DNA from: JAEZDP01 sp964430855
Lineage (GTDB): Bacteria; Acidobacteriota; Vicinamibacteria; Vicinamibacterales; Vicinamibacteraceae
Assembly (NCBI GenBank): GCA_964430855.1
Contig: CAYSHC010000081.1
Span: forward strand, 1-18,750
Direction: 5' to 3'
Length of the DNA: 18,750 bases
In this document: positions 8,839 to 16,109 of the stretch, piece by piece
Position numbering within the stretch: position 1 is the stretch's first letter
Layout of the letters: every line of letters starts with the position of its first letter
The notes under the pieces: generated by a model
Told to the model about the DNA's origin: nothing
Seen by the model: only the letters and a program-made list of their open reading frames with translations
The model's database searches: none
Program-made: the position numbers and the translations under genes

Positions 8839-9546
8839 ATGATACGCATGGCAGCAGGTTCGGTGATGGCAGGCGCGATCACCCTGCTCGTGGGCGGGGC
8901 CGCGTCAGCGGCGCCGATGCTCGGACAGGTCGACACGTTCCAGGACGGCACCACCGGCGGGTGGACGGTGGCGTTGCTCGGCGAAGCGCACCCGCTGCCG
9001 CCGCTCAACGAGGGCGGCGGCAAGGAAGGACCCGACGACAGGTACCTGCTGCTGACCTCGCACGGCGCGGTGGGGCCGGGCAGCAAGCTGAGCGCGGCCA
9101 ATCTCGAGCCGCGCTGGACGGGGAACTACCTCGCCGCGGGGATCACCGCGATCACCATGGACGTGATCAACTTCGGCCCGACCGACCTGTACCTGCGCTT
9201 CGGGTTCGAGGACCCGACGACAGGCCCGCCCGAGAACATCGCCTTCTCCGACGCCGCGTACCTGCCCGCAGGCAGCGGCTGGACAAGAATCCAGTTCCTG
9301 GTGGGGCCGTCCCATCTCACGGCGGCGCTGGGGTCGGTGGCGGCGGCGCTGTCCAACACGACGGCCGTCCGGCTGTACCACAGCGACATCCCGAACTTCC
9401 CGAATCCCTTCCAGCCCGTGCCCGCCATCATGGCGCAGCTCGGCGTGGACAACATCCAGGCGACCCGCGTGCCCGAACCCGTGACGACCACGCTGTTCGG
9501 GTTGGCGCTCGCGGCCGTGGCCGCACGGCGTCGCGCGCTCGGCTGA
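8839..9546 (+). CDS. PEP-CTERM sorting-domain secreted protein
   Basis: This is a 235-residue exported protein. The N-terminus (1-25) is a signal peptide ending ASA, followed by a beta-rich body with FQDGTTGGWTV near 34-44. The C-terminus (211-235) is a textbook PEP-CTERM signal: VPEP, a hydrophobic stretch (TTTLFGLALAAVAA) and an Arg-rich end (RRR). In known systems this tail is recognised by an exosortase and the protein is released to the surface or exopolysaccharide matrix. No exosortase gene is in this window. The ATG at 8839 has a strong GAGGAGG (8825-8831) ribosome binding site. The body could be a carbohydrate-associated beta-sandwich but no specific family is recognised. It is divergently oriented to the ECF sigma gene. 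Confidence 0.9.
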   Translation: MIRMAAGSVMAGAITLLVGGAASAAPMLGQVDTFQDGTTGGWTVALLGEAHPLPPLNEGGGKEGPDDRYLLLTSHGAVGPGSKLSAANLEPRWTGNYLAAGITAITMDVINFGPTDLYLRFGFEDPTTGPPENIAFSDAAYLPAGSGWTRIQFLVGPSHLTAALGSVAAALSNTTAVRLYHSDIPNFPNPFQPVPAIMAQLGVDNIQATRVPEPVTTTLFGLALAAVAARRRALG

Positions 9547-9573
9547 CGGCCGCACGACGCGTCCCCCCACCAG

Positions 9574-9629
9574 GAGAAGGTCGTCGGATGTAGCCTGTAC
9601 GCAGCATGACGAGTCCCGACGACCTTCTC
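9574..9629 (+). promoter_or_regulatory. Long inverted repeat bracketing the rnr start codon
   Basis: GAGAAGGTCGTCGG (9574-9587) is the exact reverse complement of CCGACGACCTTCTC (9616-9629), giving a perfect 14-bp stem with a 28-base loop. Arm 1 overlaps the only good Shine-Dalgarno sequence (AGGAG, 9572-9576). Arm 2 covers codons 4-8 of rnr. The loop contains the rnr start ATG (9606) and an earlier in-frame ATG-TAG (9588-9593). As RNA this would tie up the ribosome binding site and early codons. As DNA it could instead be a widely spaced operator. The match is seen directly; function is inferred. Confidence 0.7.
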
Positions 9630-12005
9630 ACCCGCATCCGCGAACGCTTCGGACACCCCGCCACCGTGCGCGAGATCATGCGCACGCTGAAGATTCACAA
9701 GGACGAAACGCAGGCCGTGCGCCGGGCCCTGCGGACGCTCGTCGCCCGCGGCGACCTCGTCGAGACGCGCGGCAAGACCTACGGTGTGCCCGAGTTCATG
9801 GACATGGTGCCCGGGCGCATCACCGTCCATCCGCAGGGCTACGCGTTCGTCCGGCCCGAACGCGCGATCGAAGGGCTCGCCGGCGACGTGTACGTGGCCG
9901 GCGCCAACGTCAACGAGGCGATGCACGGCGACCGCGTGCTCGTCCGGGTGGACCGTCACGGGCGCGACGGGCGCGCCGAGGGCCGCATCATCCGGATCCT
10001 CGAGCGCGGGTCGTCGACGATCGTGGGGCGCTTCGACGTGGACGATCGCGGGCTGCAGTTTGTCGAGCCGTTCGACAACCGGCTGCTGATGGACGTGCAG
10101 GTGCCGGCTGGCGACGAGCACGGCGCGACGGCGGGCGCCATGGTCGTCGTCGAGATCACCAGGTGGCCCACGCCGACGCGTCACGCGCTGGGGCGGGTCA
10201 CCGAGGTGCTCGGCGACATCGACGCGCCGGGCGTGGATACGCAGATCATCATCCGCAAGTACAACATCCCCGACCGTCACTCCGACGAGGCGCTCGCCGA
10301 GGCGCGCCGGCTCGGCGACGCGATCGACCCGGCCGATATCGAGGGGCGCACCGACTTCCGTGGCGACGTCGTCGTGACCATCGACGGCGAGGACGCCCGC
10401 GACTTCGACGACGCGGTGTCGGTGGACGTGCTCGACAACGGCAACTACCGGCTCGCCGTGCACATTGCCGACGTGGCGCACTACGTGAAGGAGGGCAGCG
10501 CGCTCGACCGCGAGGCCGCCGCACGCGGGACGTCGGTGTACTTCCCGGAGCGCGCGGTGCACATGTTCCCCTCGGAGCTCGCGACGGGACTCTGCAGCCT
10601 GCGGCCCGACGTCGACCGGCTGGTGCAGTCGTGTGTCATGGAGATCGACAGGCGCGGCCGCGTTGTGGACGCCAGCTTCCACGACGGCGTGATCCACAGC
10701 CGCGCCCGCATGACCTACGACGAGGTGCACGCCATCCTCGAGGGCGACGCCGCGCTGCGGCGGCGCTCCGAGTCGCTGGTGCCGCACTTCGAGCGCATGC
10801 GCGAGCTGTTCGAGATTCTCAACGCCCGCCGGCGCCGGCGGGGCTCGATCGACTTCGACCTGCCCGAGGCGGACGTCGTCCTCGACGAGTCGGGCGCCAT
10901 CGAGAACATCCTCGTGCTCGAGCGCAACGTCGCGCACCGCATCATCGAGGAGTTCATGCTCGTCGCCAACGAGACGGTGGCGGCCTACCTCGAGGAGCAC
11001 GACGTGCCGACGCTCTACCGCGTGCACGAGCCGCCCGACCTGCTGAAGGTCGAGCGCTTCGAGGAGTTCATCGCGACGCTCGGCTACACGCTCGCCGCGC
11101 CCCTCAACGTGATCCACCCGCGCCACTTCCAGCGGCTGGTCGTCAAGCTGCGCGGACGCCCGGAGGAGCGGCCCATCGCGACGCTGATGCTGCGGACGAT
11201 GCAGAAGGCCCGCTACGACCCGGCGTGCCTCGGCCACTTCGGCCTGGCCGCCGACGAGTACACCCATTTCACGTCGCCTATCCGCCGCTATCCGGACCTG
11301 GTCGTGCACCGCACGCTGCGCGAGCATCGCCACGGCCGCCTGCGTGACGACCTCCGGCAGGATCGGATCGAGGAGCTGCCCGACATCGCCCGCCACTGCT
11401 CGGAGATGGAGCGGCGCGCCGACGAGGCCGAGTACGAACTGCTCGCCTGGAAGAAGGCGCGGTTCATGGCCGACAAGGTCGGCGACGAGTTCGACGGGTT
11501 CATCACCAGCGTCACGTCGTTCGGCCTCTTCGTGCAGCTCGTCGAGCACTACGTCGAAGGGCTGGTGCACATCTCGACGCTCGCCGACGACTACTACCGC
11601 TTCGTGGAGCGCGCGCACATGCTGCGCGGCGAGAACACGCATCGCACGTTCCGCATCGGCGACCAGGTGCGCGTGCAGGTGGTACGGGTCGACCAGGCGA
11701 GGCGGCAGGTGGACCTCGCCGTCGTGGACGTCCTGGAGCGCGTGCGGAAGGACGCGGGCCGCGGCGCGCTGTCGACACGCCCGCGTCGCGACGAGCAGCA
11801 GGCCGCGCGGGAGCGGAAGCGCCAGGAGCGGAAGGGCGCGTCGAAGAGGAAGCAGGCGGCGAAGAAGGCCGCGGCCCGCGAGGGGCGCGGCAAGGCGCAG
11901 GCAGGCAAGACCGCGGCGGCCGGGTCACGGGGCAGCACCCGGAAGGCCACGCGTCCGGGCCGGCGCGAGCGCGCTGCCGCCAGGGACACGCGCAAGCGGC
12001 GATGA
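9606..12005 (+). CDS. rnr: Ribonuclease R
   Basis: RNase R is a processive 3'-to-5' exoribonuclease that degrades structured RNA, rRNA and tmRNA-targeted mRNA. The 799 residues show an N-terminal winged-helix domain (about 7-60) and two cold-shock/OB domains (about 65-235). The RNB catalytic core (about 246-575) has the metal-binding TIDGEDARDFDDAV cluster (258-271: D260, D263, D266, D268, D269) and the EYTHFTSPIRRYPDLVVHR signature (551-569). An S1 domain (about 626-707) is followed by an Arg/Lys-rich basic tail (720-799). The ATG at 9606 is forced: an in-frame TAG at 9591 blocks any earlier start. No Shine-Dalgarno lies at normal distance, and the start sits in the loop of a 14-bp inverted repeat. 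The stop overlaps selB by ATGA. Identification is firm. Confidence 0.96.
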   Translation: MTSPDDLLTRIRERFGHPATVREIMRTLKIHKDETQAVRRALRTLVARGDLVETRGKTYGVPEFMDMVPGRITVHPQGYAFVRPERAIEGLAGDVYVAGANVNEAMHGDRVLVRVDRHGRDGRAEGRIIRILERGSSTIVGRFDVDDRGLQFVEPFDNRLLMDVQVPAGDEHGATAGAMVVVEITRWPTPTRHALGRVTEVLGDIDAPGVDTQIIIRKYNIPDRHSDEALAEARRLGDAIDPADIEGRTDFRGDVVVTIDGEDARDFDDAVSVDVLDNGNYRLAVHIADVAHYVKEGSALDREAAARGTSVYFPERAVHMFPSELATGLCSLRPDVDRLVQSCVMEIDRRGRVVDASFHDGVIHSRARMTYDEVHAILEGDAALRRRSESLVPHFERMRELFEILNARRRRRGSIDFDLPEADVVLDESGAIENILVLERNVAHRIIEEFMLVANETVAAYLEEHDVPTLYRVHEPPDLLKVERFEEFIATLGYTLAAPLNVIHPRHFQRLVVKLRGRPEERPIATLMLRTMQKARYDPACLGHFGLAADEYTHFTSPIRRYPDLVVHRTLREHRHGRLRDDLRQDRIEELPDIARHCSEMERRADEAEYELLAWKKARFMADKVGDEFDGFITSVTSFGLFVQLVEHYVEGLVHISTLADDYYRFVERAHMLRGENTHRTFRIGDQVRVQVVRVDQARRQVDLAVVDVLERVRKDAGRGALSTRPRRDEQQAARERKRQERKGASKRKQAAKKAAAREGRGKAQAGKTAAAGSRGSTRKATRPGRRERAAARDTRKRR

Positions 12006-13918
12006 AGTACGTCACCGTGGCGACGGCCGGCCACATCGATCACGGCAAGAGCACGCTCGTCGAGGCCCTGACCGGGACGCATCCGGACCGGTTGAAGGAG
12101 GAGCGGGCGCGCGGCATCAGCATCGAGCTGGGCTTTGCGCACACGCGGATCGGCGACGTGACGGTGGCGTTCGTGGACGTACCGGGGCACGAGCGGTTCG
12201 TCCGGCACATGCTCGCCGGCGTCGGCGGCATCGACGCGCTGCTGTGTGTGGTGGCGGCCGACGAGTCGGTGATGCCGCAGACCCGCGAGCACGTGGCGAT
12301 CGCTGCGCTGCTCGGCGTACGGCATGCCGTGGTCGCCGTGACAAAGGCGGACCTGGCCGGCGACCTCGTGGATCTCGTCGCCCTCGAGGCCGAGGAAGTG
12401 CTCCGATCGCACGGCATCGAGGTGGCCGCCGTGGTGCCCGTCTCCGCCCGCACAGGCGACGGGCTCGACGCGCTGCGCGACGCGCTGCTGGCCGTCAGCC
12501 GGCACGACCGCGCGCGCGATGCCGACGCGCCCGCCCGCCTGCCCGTCGACCGCGCGTTCACCGTGCGCGGCTTCGGCACCGTCGTCACCGGGACGCTGTG
12601 GGCCGGGCGGCTGCGGATCGACCAGGACGTCGTCGTCGAGCCGGGTGGCCGGCGCTATCGGATTCGCGGCCTGCAGGTGCACGGGGAGGCGGCAGAGGAG
12701 GTCCGTGCGGGGCAGCGCGCTGCCGTCAACCTCGCCCAGGCGCCGCTCGAGGCGGTGGCGCGCGGGGTCGTGCTTACCGACAAGGGGGGCCTGCTGGTGA
12801 CGCGGCGGGTGGATGCCCGCGTGCGGGTCCTGGCCGACGCTCCGGCGCTGCGGCACGGCGCGCGCGTGCACCTGCATATCGGCACGGCGATGGTGCTGGC
12901 ACGGGTGGCGCTGCTCGACGCTGGCGCGGGTGAGGCGAGCGGCGTCATTCCGCCCGGAGGATCCGGATTCGTGCGTGTGCGGCTGGAAGCGCCGGTGCCG
13001 GTGCGGCGTGCCGACAGGTTCGTGCTGCGGTCGTACTCGCCGGTCACGACGGTCGCCGGCGGCGTCATCATCGATCCCGCCCCGCCACGACGCCTGTCGC
13101 GGCGGGCCGCCGCGGCGCGTTTGACGGACCTCGGCGACCTCGACGCGTCCGCAGCGAGCGTCGGCGTGCTGTTGCACCGACTGGTGGCCGAAGCCGGCGC
13201 GGCCGGGGTGGCGATCGCCGACCTGCCGCCGCGGCTCGGGACGTCGCCACAGGCCGTCACGACGATGATCCGCGAGACCGCCGACGCGATTGTCGTGCTC
13301 GGCGACCGCCTGGTGGATGCCGCCGCGCTTGCGTCCCTGCGCGCGCGAATCCTCGGAGACGTCGACGCGCACCATGGCGCGGAGCCGACTTCCGACGGGC
13401 TTCCCCGCGAGTCGGTCCGGCAACGGTATGGCCGGCGCGCGCACCGCGCGGTGGTGGACTACGTGATGTCGTCGCTGATCGAGGACGGCGTCCTCTCCGT
13501 TGATGACGACCGCCTTGCACGTCCCGCGCACCGTGCCGCGAGGGCTGCCGAAGCGGGTGCCCGCGCGGCCGTCCTCGCGCACGCAGACACTGCGGGCCTC
13601 CATGCCGTGACGCACGAGGAGCTGGTCGCGCAGTCCGGGCTGCCGACTGCGGAGGCCGACGCGCTCCTCCGGCGGCTCGTCCGCGAGGCGGCGCTCACCA
13701 GGCTCGGCACGCTGTATGTCAGCAGCGCGGCACTGGCCACACTCGTCGACGACCTTCGCCGCCGTCAGGCGGCAGAAGGCGTCGATCGACTGGATGTGGG
13801 CTGGTTCAAGGAGCGGTATGGCCTGACGCGCCGCACCGCGATTCCGCTGCTGGAGTGGCTCGACCGGCAGCGGGTGACCCGTCGCGTGGGGGATGCGAGG
13901 ATCCTCCTGGCGCCGTGA
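12002..13918 (+). CDS. selB: Selenocysteine-specific translation elongation factor SelB
   Basis: SelB is a GTPase that delivers Sec-tRNA(Sec) to UGA codons followed by a SECIS element. The 638 residues contain an EF-Tu-like GTPase domain with G1 GHIDHGKST (10-18), the switch/G2 region RARGISIELGF (35-45), G3 DVPGHE (59-64) and G4 TKAD (114-117). Domains II and III follow (about 175-345). Winged-helix repeats lie in the C-terminal half, the last ending in RRTAIPLLEWLDRQRVTRRVGD, which is the mRNA-hairpin-binding region. The length matches bacterial SelB (about 610-640). The ATG at 12002 overlaps the rnr stop, so the two genes are probably cotranscribed. Neither selA, selD nor a tRNA-Sec gene is visible nearby, so those must lie elsewhere if the pathway is complete. 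Confidence 0.95.
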   Translation: MKYVTVATAGHIDHGKSTLVEALTGTHPDRLKEERARGISIELGFAHTRIGDVTVAFVDVPGHERFVRHMLAGVGGIDALLCVVAADESVMPQTREHVAIAALLGVRHAVVAVTKADLAGDLVDLVALEAEEVLRSHGIEVAAVVPVSARTGDGLDALRDALLAVSRHDRARDADAPARLPVDRAFTVRGFGTVVTGTLWAGRLRIDQDVVVEPGGRRYRIRGLQVHGEAAEEVRAGQRAAVNLAQAPLEAVARGVVLTDKGGLLVTRRVDARVRVLADAPALRHGARVHLHIGTAMVLARVALLDAGAGEASGVIPPGGSGFVRVRLEAPVPVRRADRFVLRSYSPVTTVAGGVIIDPAPPRRLSRRAAAARLTDLGDLDASAASVGVLLHRLVAEAGAAGVAIADLPPRLGTSPQAVTTMIRETADAIVVLGDRLVDAAALASLRARILGDVDAHHGAEPTSDGLPRESVRQRYGRRAHRAVVDYVMSSLIEDGVLSVDDDRLARPAHRAARAAEAGARAAVLAHADTAGLHAVTHEELVAQSGLPTAEADALLRRLVREAALTRLGTLYVSSAALATLVDDLRRRQAAEGVDRLDVGWFKERYGLTRRTAIPLLEWLDRQRVTRRVGDARILLAP

Positions 13919-13924
13919 CGCCGA

Positions 13925-14098
13925 TCAGTCGTCCTTGCCGCTCTTGCTGCCCTCGGTGGTGGCTTCCTTGAAATTCTTGATGCCCTTGCCAATCCCCCGC
14001 CCGATCTCGGGCAGGCGCGACGCCCCGAAGATCAGGATGATGATGAACAGGATGATGATGAGTTCGGGGATCCCGAGGGGTCCCAGGAGCGCGAGCAT
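13925..14098 (-). CDS. tatA: Sec-independent (twin-arginine) translocase subunit TatA
   Basis: TatA forms the variable-size pore component of the Tat system, which exports folded proteins. The protein is 57 residues: MLALLGPLGIPELIIIL start, one membrane helix (about 10-24), the FGASRLPEIGRGIGKGIKNFKE hinge and amphipathic helix (24-45), and a short charged tail ending GKDD. The FG hinge and the LPE/GRGIGK pattern are diagnostic of TatA/E rather than TatB. It is at the short end of the family. AAGGAG sits about 6 bases before the ATG at 14098. The stop lies 6 bases from the selB stop, so the two genes are convergent. No tatB or tatC gene is adjacent. Confidence 0.95.
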   Translation of the reverse strand: MLALLGPLGIPELIIILFIIILIFGASRLPEIGRGIGKGIKNFKEATTEGSKSGKDD

Positions 14099-14119
14099 GT
14101 CTATCTCCTTGAGGTACCG

Positions 14120-15028
14120 ATGTACGAGGGGATTCTAGCACCTGCCGCTGTCCGGCTTCAGGTGCGGAGGTGGATGGCGGCCCTCGCGGGCGTCCTCGCC
14201 GTCGCCCTCGCCGCCGCGCCCGGGCTCGCGGGAGGCCAGCAGTTCTCGGCGCGGACGGAGATGGTGGAGGTGTATGCCACCGTCACCGACGCCGAAGGGC
14301 GGCTGCTCACCGACCTCACGGCCGACGAGTTCGTCATTCTCGACGACGGGCGCCCGCAGACGATCAGCTCGTTCACGGCCGGCGACGTCCCGCTGTCGCT
14401 GGCGCTGGCCGTCGACCGCAGCTTCAGCATGCAGGGCGCGCCGCTCGAGGCCGTGCGGACGGCCGCCCGCGTGCTGCTGAACGAGCTGACCGACGACGAC
14501 CGCGTGACGCTCATCGCCATCGGCTCCGAGGTGGACGTCGCCGTGCCGCTCACCCACGACCGCCGTGCCATCGACGACGCCGTGCATGCCCTCGACGCGT
14601 GGGGCACCACGGCCCTGCACGACGCGGTGGTGAAGGCCGTTGACCTGATCGAGCCTGCAGCCGGCCGGCGCGCGCTGATTCTCGTCTCTGACGGGCAGGA
14701 GCGCCACAGCACGTTGACGGCCGAGCAGGTGTACGCGCGTCTCAAGGCCAGCGACGTGATGGTGTACCCGGTGGCCCTCGCACGGCGGACGCCGGCCGTC
14801 TTCCAGACGCTCGCCGGCCTCACGGGCGGGCGGACGGTGGCCACCCGGCGGCCCGAGGAGCTGCCCCGCATCTTCAGGCGGTTTGCCTCGGAGCTGCGCC
14901 ACCAGTACCTGCTGGGCTACGAGCCGGCGGGGGAGCAGACGGCCGGCTATCACCACCTCGAGGTGTCGGTGACACGGCCTGGCGCGAGGGTCCAGGCGCG
15001 CGCAGGCTACACGGTCGGCGGGCGCTGA
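14120..15028 (+). CDS. VWA-domain secreted protein of the acidobacterial VWFA-related type
   Basis: This protein resembles the VWFA-related family common in Acidobacteria (TIGR03436), whose role is unknown but probably adhesive or protein-binding at the envelope. From ATG 14120 it has 302 residues. A signal-peptide-like segment covers 15-40 (RRWMAALAGVLAVALAA). A VYATVTDAEGRLLTDLTADEF strand unit (51-71) and the phrase VILDDGRPQTISSF (72-85) precede the VWA fold. The metal-ion site is intact: DRSFS (D99, S101, S103), T164 in WGTTALHD, and D191 in LVSDGQE. The ATG at 14120 has GAGG (14111-14114) five bases upstream. A GTG at 14162 would give a cleaner signal peptide without a good ribosome site, so the start is uncertain by 14 codons. 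Confidence 0.88.
   Translation: MYEGILAPAAVRLQVRRWMAALAGVLAVALAAAPGLAGGQQFSARTEMVEVYATVTDAEGRLLTDLTADEFVILDDGRPQTISSFTAGDVPLSLALAVDRSFSMQGAPLEAVRTAARVLLNELTDDDRVTLIAIGSEVDVAVPLTHDRRAIDDAVHALDAWGTTALHDAVVKAVDLIEPAAGRRALILVSDGQERHSTLTAEQVYARLKASDVMVYPVALARRTPAVFQTLAGLTGGRTVATRRPEELPRIFRRFASELRHQYLLGYEPAGEQTAGYHHLEVSVTRPGARVQARAGYTVGGR
14132..14161 (-). promoter_or_regulatory. Extended -10 promoter candidate for tatA
   Basis: Read on the minus strand, TGCTAGAAT (14140 down to 14132) is an extended -10 element: TG, one base, then TAGAAT, matching five of six consensus positions. A weak -35 (CTGAAG, 14161-14156) is 18 bases upstream. Transcription would start near 14125, leaving a leader of about 26 bases that contains the AAGGAG of tatA. 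The site overlaps the first codons of the divergent VWA gene if that gene starts at 14120. Confidence 0.45.
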
Positions 15029-15096
15029 GCCCGGCGCCGGCGCAGCCCATGCACACCGCTGACGCGTCTTAAGCCTGAAGGGCAGCGCGTCCGCAG

Positions 15097-15125
15097 TTGC
15101 CCGGCAGGGCGCCTGCTGCAACAAT
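15097..15125 (+). promoter_or_regulatory. Promoter candidate overlapping an inverted repeat, upstream of the TonB-type gene
   Basis: TTGCCC (15097-15102) and AACAAT (15120-15125), each matching four of six consensus bases, are spaced by 17. GTTGC (15096-15100) pairs with GCAAC (15118-15122), and CAGG (15105-15108) pairs with CCTG (15112-15115), so a possible repressor-binding palindrome spans the promoter spacer. The rest of the 132-base gap between the VWA gene and this gene (15029-15160) shows nothing else that I can support. Confidence 0.3.
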
Positions 15126-15160
15126 GAGCGAGCCCCGCCCGAGCGCGGCCCCCGGAACGG

Positions 15161-16090
15161 ATGTCAGATACCGTCGAGCCCGTGGAACACCAGATCAGCG
15201 CCGAGCGGTCGTCATATGTCGGCCTTCACGTCGACGAGCGGCCAGACGTGCGGCTGACGCTCGGGGCTGAAGCCCAGCGGTCGGGCGGCGCTGCGCTGGT
15301 CTCGCTGGCGGCGCACGGCGTCTTCGCTCTGCTGATCGTGATGGCGCTGCGCAGCGCGTCCTTCCAGCCGGACGAGCTGTCGCCGGTGCAGGCGCCGAAC
15401 TACCAGCTCGTCTTCCTGAGCGAGCCCGGACCTGGCGGCGGTGGCGGCGGCGGCGGCAACCAGCAGGAGGAGCCGCCGCGGCAGCTCGAGATGCCGGGCG
15501 AGGCCGAGCTATCGGTCCCCGTCGCCCCGAAACCCGACATCGCGCCGCCAAAGCAGGAACCCCAGCCCGAGCCGGATCCGCCCGAAGTGCCGCCGCTCAA
15601 TATCCCGGTGCAGACCGTGGCGTCGGGCACGATCGCGTCGGCCGGCGTCATCGACATCTCCGCGCCGCCTGCGCCGTCCAGCACGTCGCAGGGCAGCGGC
15701 AGCGGCGGCGGCGCCGGGACCGGGCGGGGGACAGGCGTCGGGCCCGGCGAAGGAAGCGGCCTGGGGCCTGGCTTCGGCGGAGGCACGGGCGGGGGCGTCT
15801 ATCGTCCCGGGTCGGGGGTGACGTCTCCACAGCTCGTCACCCAGGTGAAGCCGCAGTACACGACCGACGCGATGCGGGCCAAGATCCAGGGGAAGGTCCT
15901 GCTCGAGGTCGTGGTCATGCCCGACGGGCGCGCCGGCGACATCCGCGTGCTGCGGTCGCTCGACAGGACGTTCGGCCTCGACGAAGAGGCGATCAAGGCC
16001 ATGCGTCAGTGGCGCTTCCGGCCGGGAACGCGCGAGGGCCAGCCCGTGCCGGTGCTCGTCACCGTCGAGATGGAGTTCACGCTGCGGTAG
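15161..16090 (+). CDS. TonB-family energy transducer
   Basis: TonB proteins pass proton-motive-force energy from the inner-membrane ExbBD motor to outer-membrane receptors. This 309-residue protein has a longer than usual cytoplasmic N-terminus (1-43), one membrane helix (about 44-64), and a flexible periplasmic region. That region holds a poly-Gly run (92-99), a Pro/Glu/Lys-rich stretch (102-145) and a Gly-rich stretch (176-212). The TonB C-terminal domain (about 222-309) includes PQLVTQVKPQYTTDAMRAKI, GKVLLEVVVMPDGRAGDIRVLRS and EAIKAMRQWRFRPGTREGQPV. The Gly-rich part is more typical of acidobacterial and delta-proteobacterial TonB/AgmX-like proteins than of E. coli TonB. The ATG at 15161 has only a weak ribosome site. 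No exbB, exbD or TonB receptor gene is adjacent. Confidence 0.9.
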   Translation: MSDTVEPVEHQISAERSSYVGLHVDERPDVRLTLGAEAQRSGGAALVSLAAHGVFALLIVMALRSASFQPDELSPVQAPNYQLVFLSEPGPGGGGGGGGNQQEEPPRQLEMPGEAELSVPVAPKPDIAPPKQEPQPEPDPPEVPPLNIPVQTVASGTIASAGVIDISAPPAPSSTSQGSGSGGGAGTGRGTGVGPGEGSGLGPGFGGGTGGGVYRPGSGVTSPQLVTQVKPQYTTDAMRAKIQGKVLLEVVVMPDGRAGDIRVLRSLDRTFGLDEEAIKAMRQWRFRPGTREGQPVPVLVTVEMEFTLR

Positions 16091-16109
16091 AGCGGTCAGC
16101 GGTAGTCCG

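Noticed and set aside
8839..9546. LPXTG/sortase or autotransporter-type surface protein
   Set aside because: There is no LPXTG and no beta-barrel; the C-terminal VPEP plus hydrophobic stretch plus RRR is the PEP-CTERM pattern.
9126..11642. 838-codon open frame on the minus strand opposite rnr
   Set aside because: Its composition is the mirror of rnr codon bias (Val/Arg/His-rich), no domain is recognisable, and RNase R on the other strand has full catalytic motifs.
11344..13615. Long alternative frames over rnr and selB (529 codons plus strand, 673 codons minus strand)
   Set aside because: Both are Arg-rich and without motifs, and they cross two well-supported genes.
12002..13918. EF-Tu or another translational GTPase instead of SelB
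   Set aside because: The long C-terminal winged-helix region and its closing LLEWLDRQRVTRRVGD stretch are SelB-specific.
15428..15790. Gly-rich repeat region as a DNA tandem repeat
   Set aside because: It encodes the flexible periplasmic linker of the TonB-type protein; the bases do not form a regular repeat unit.
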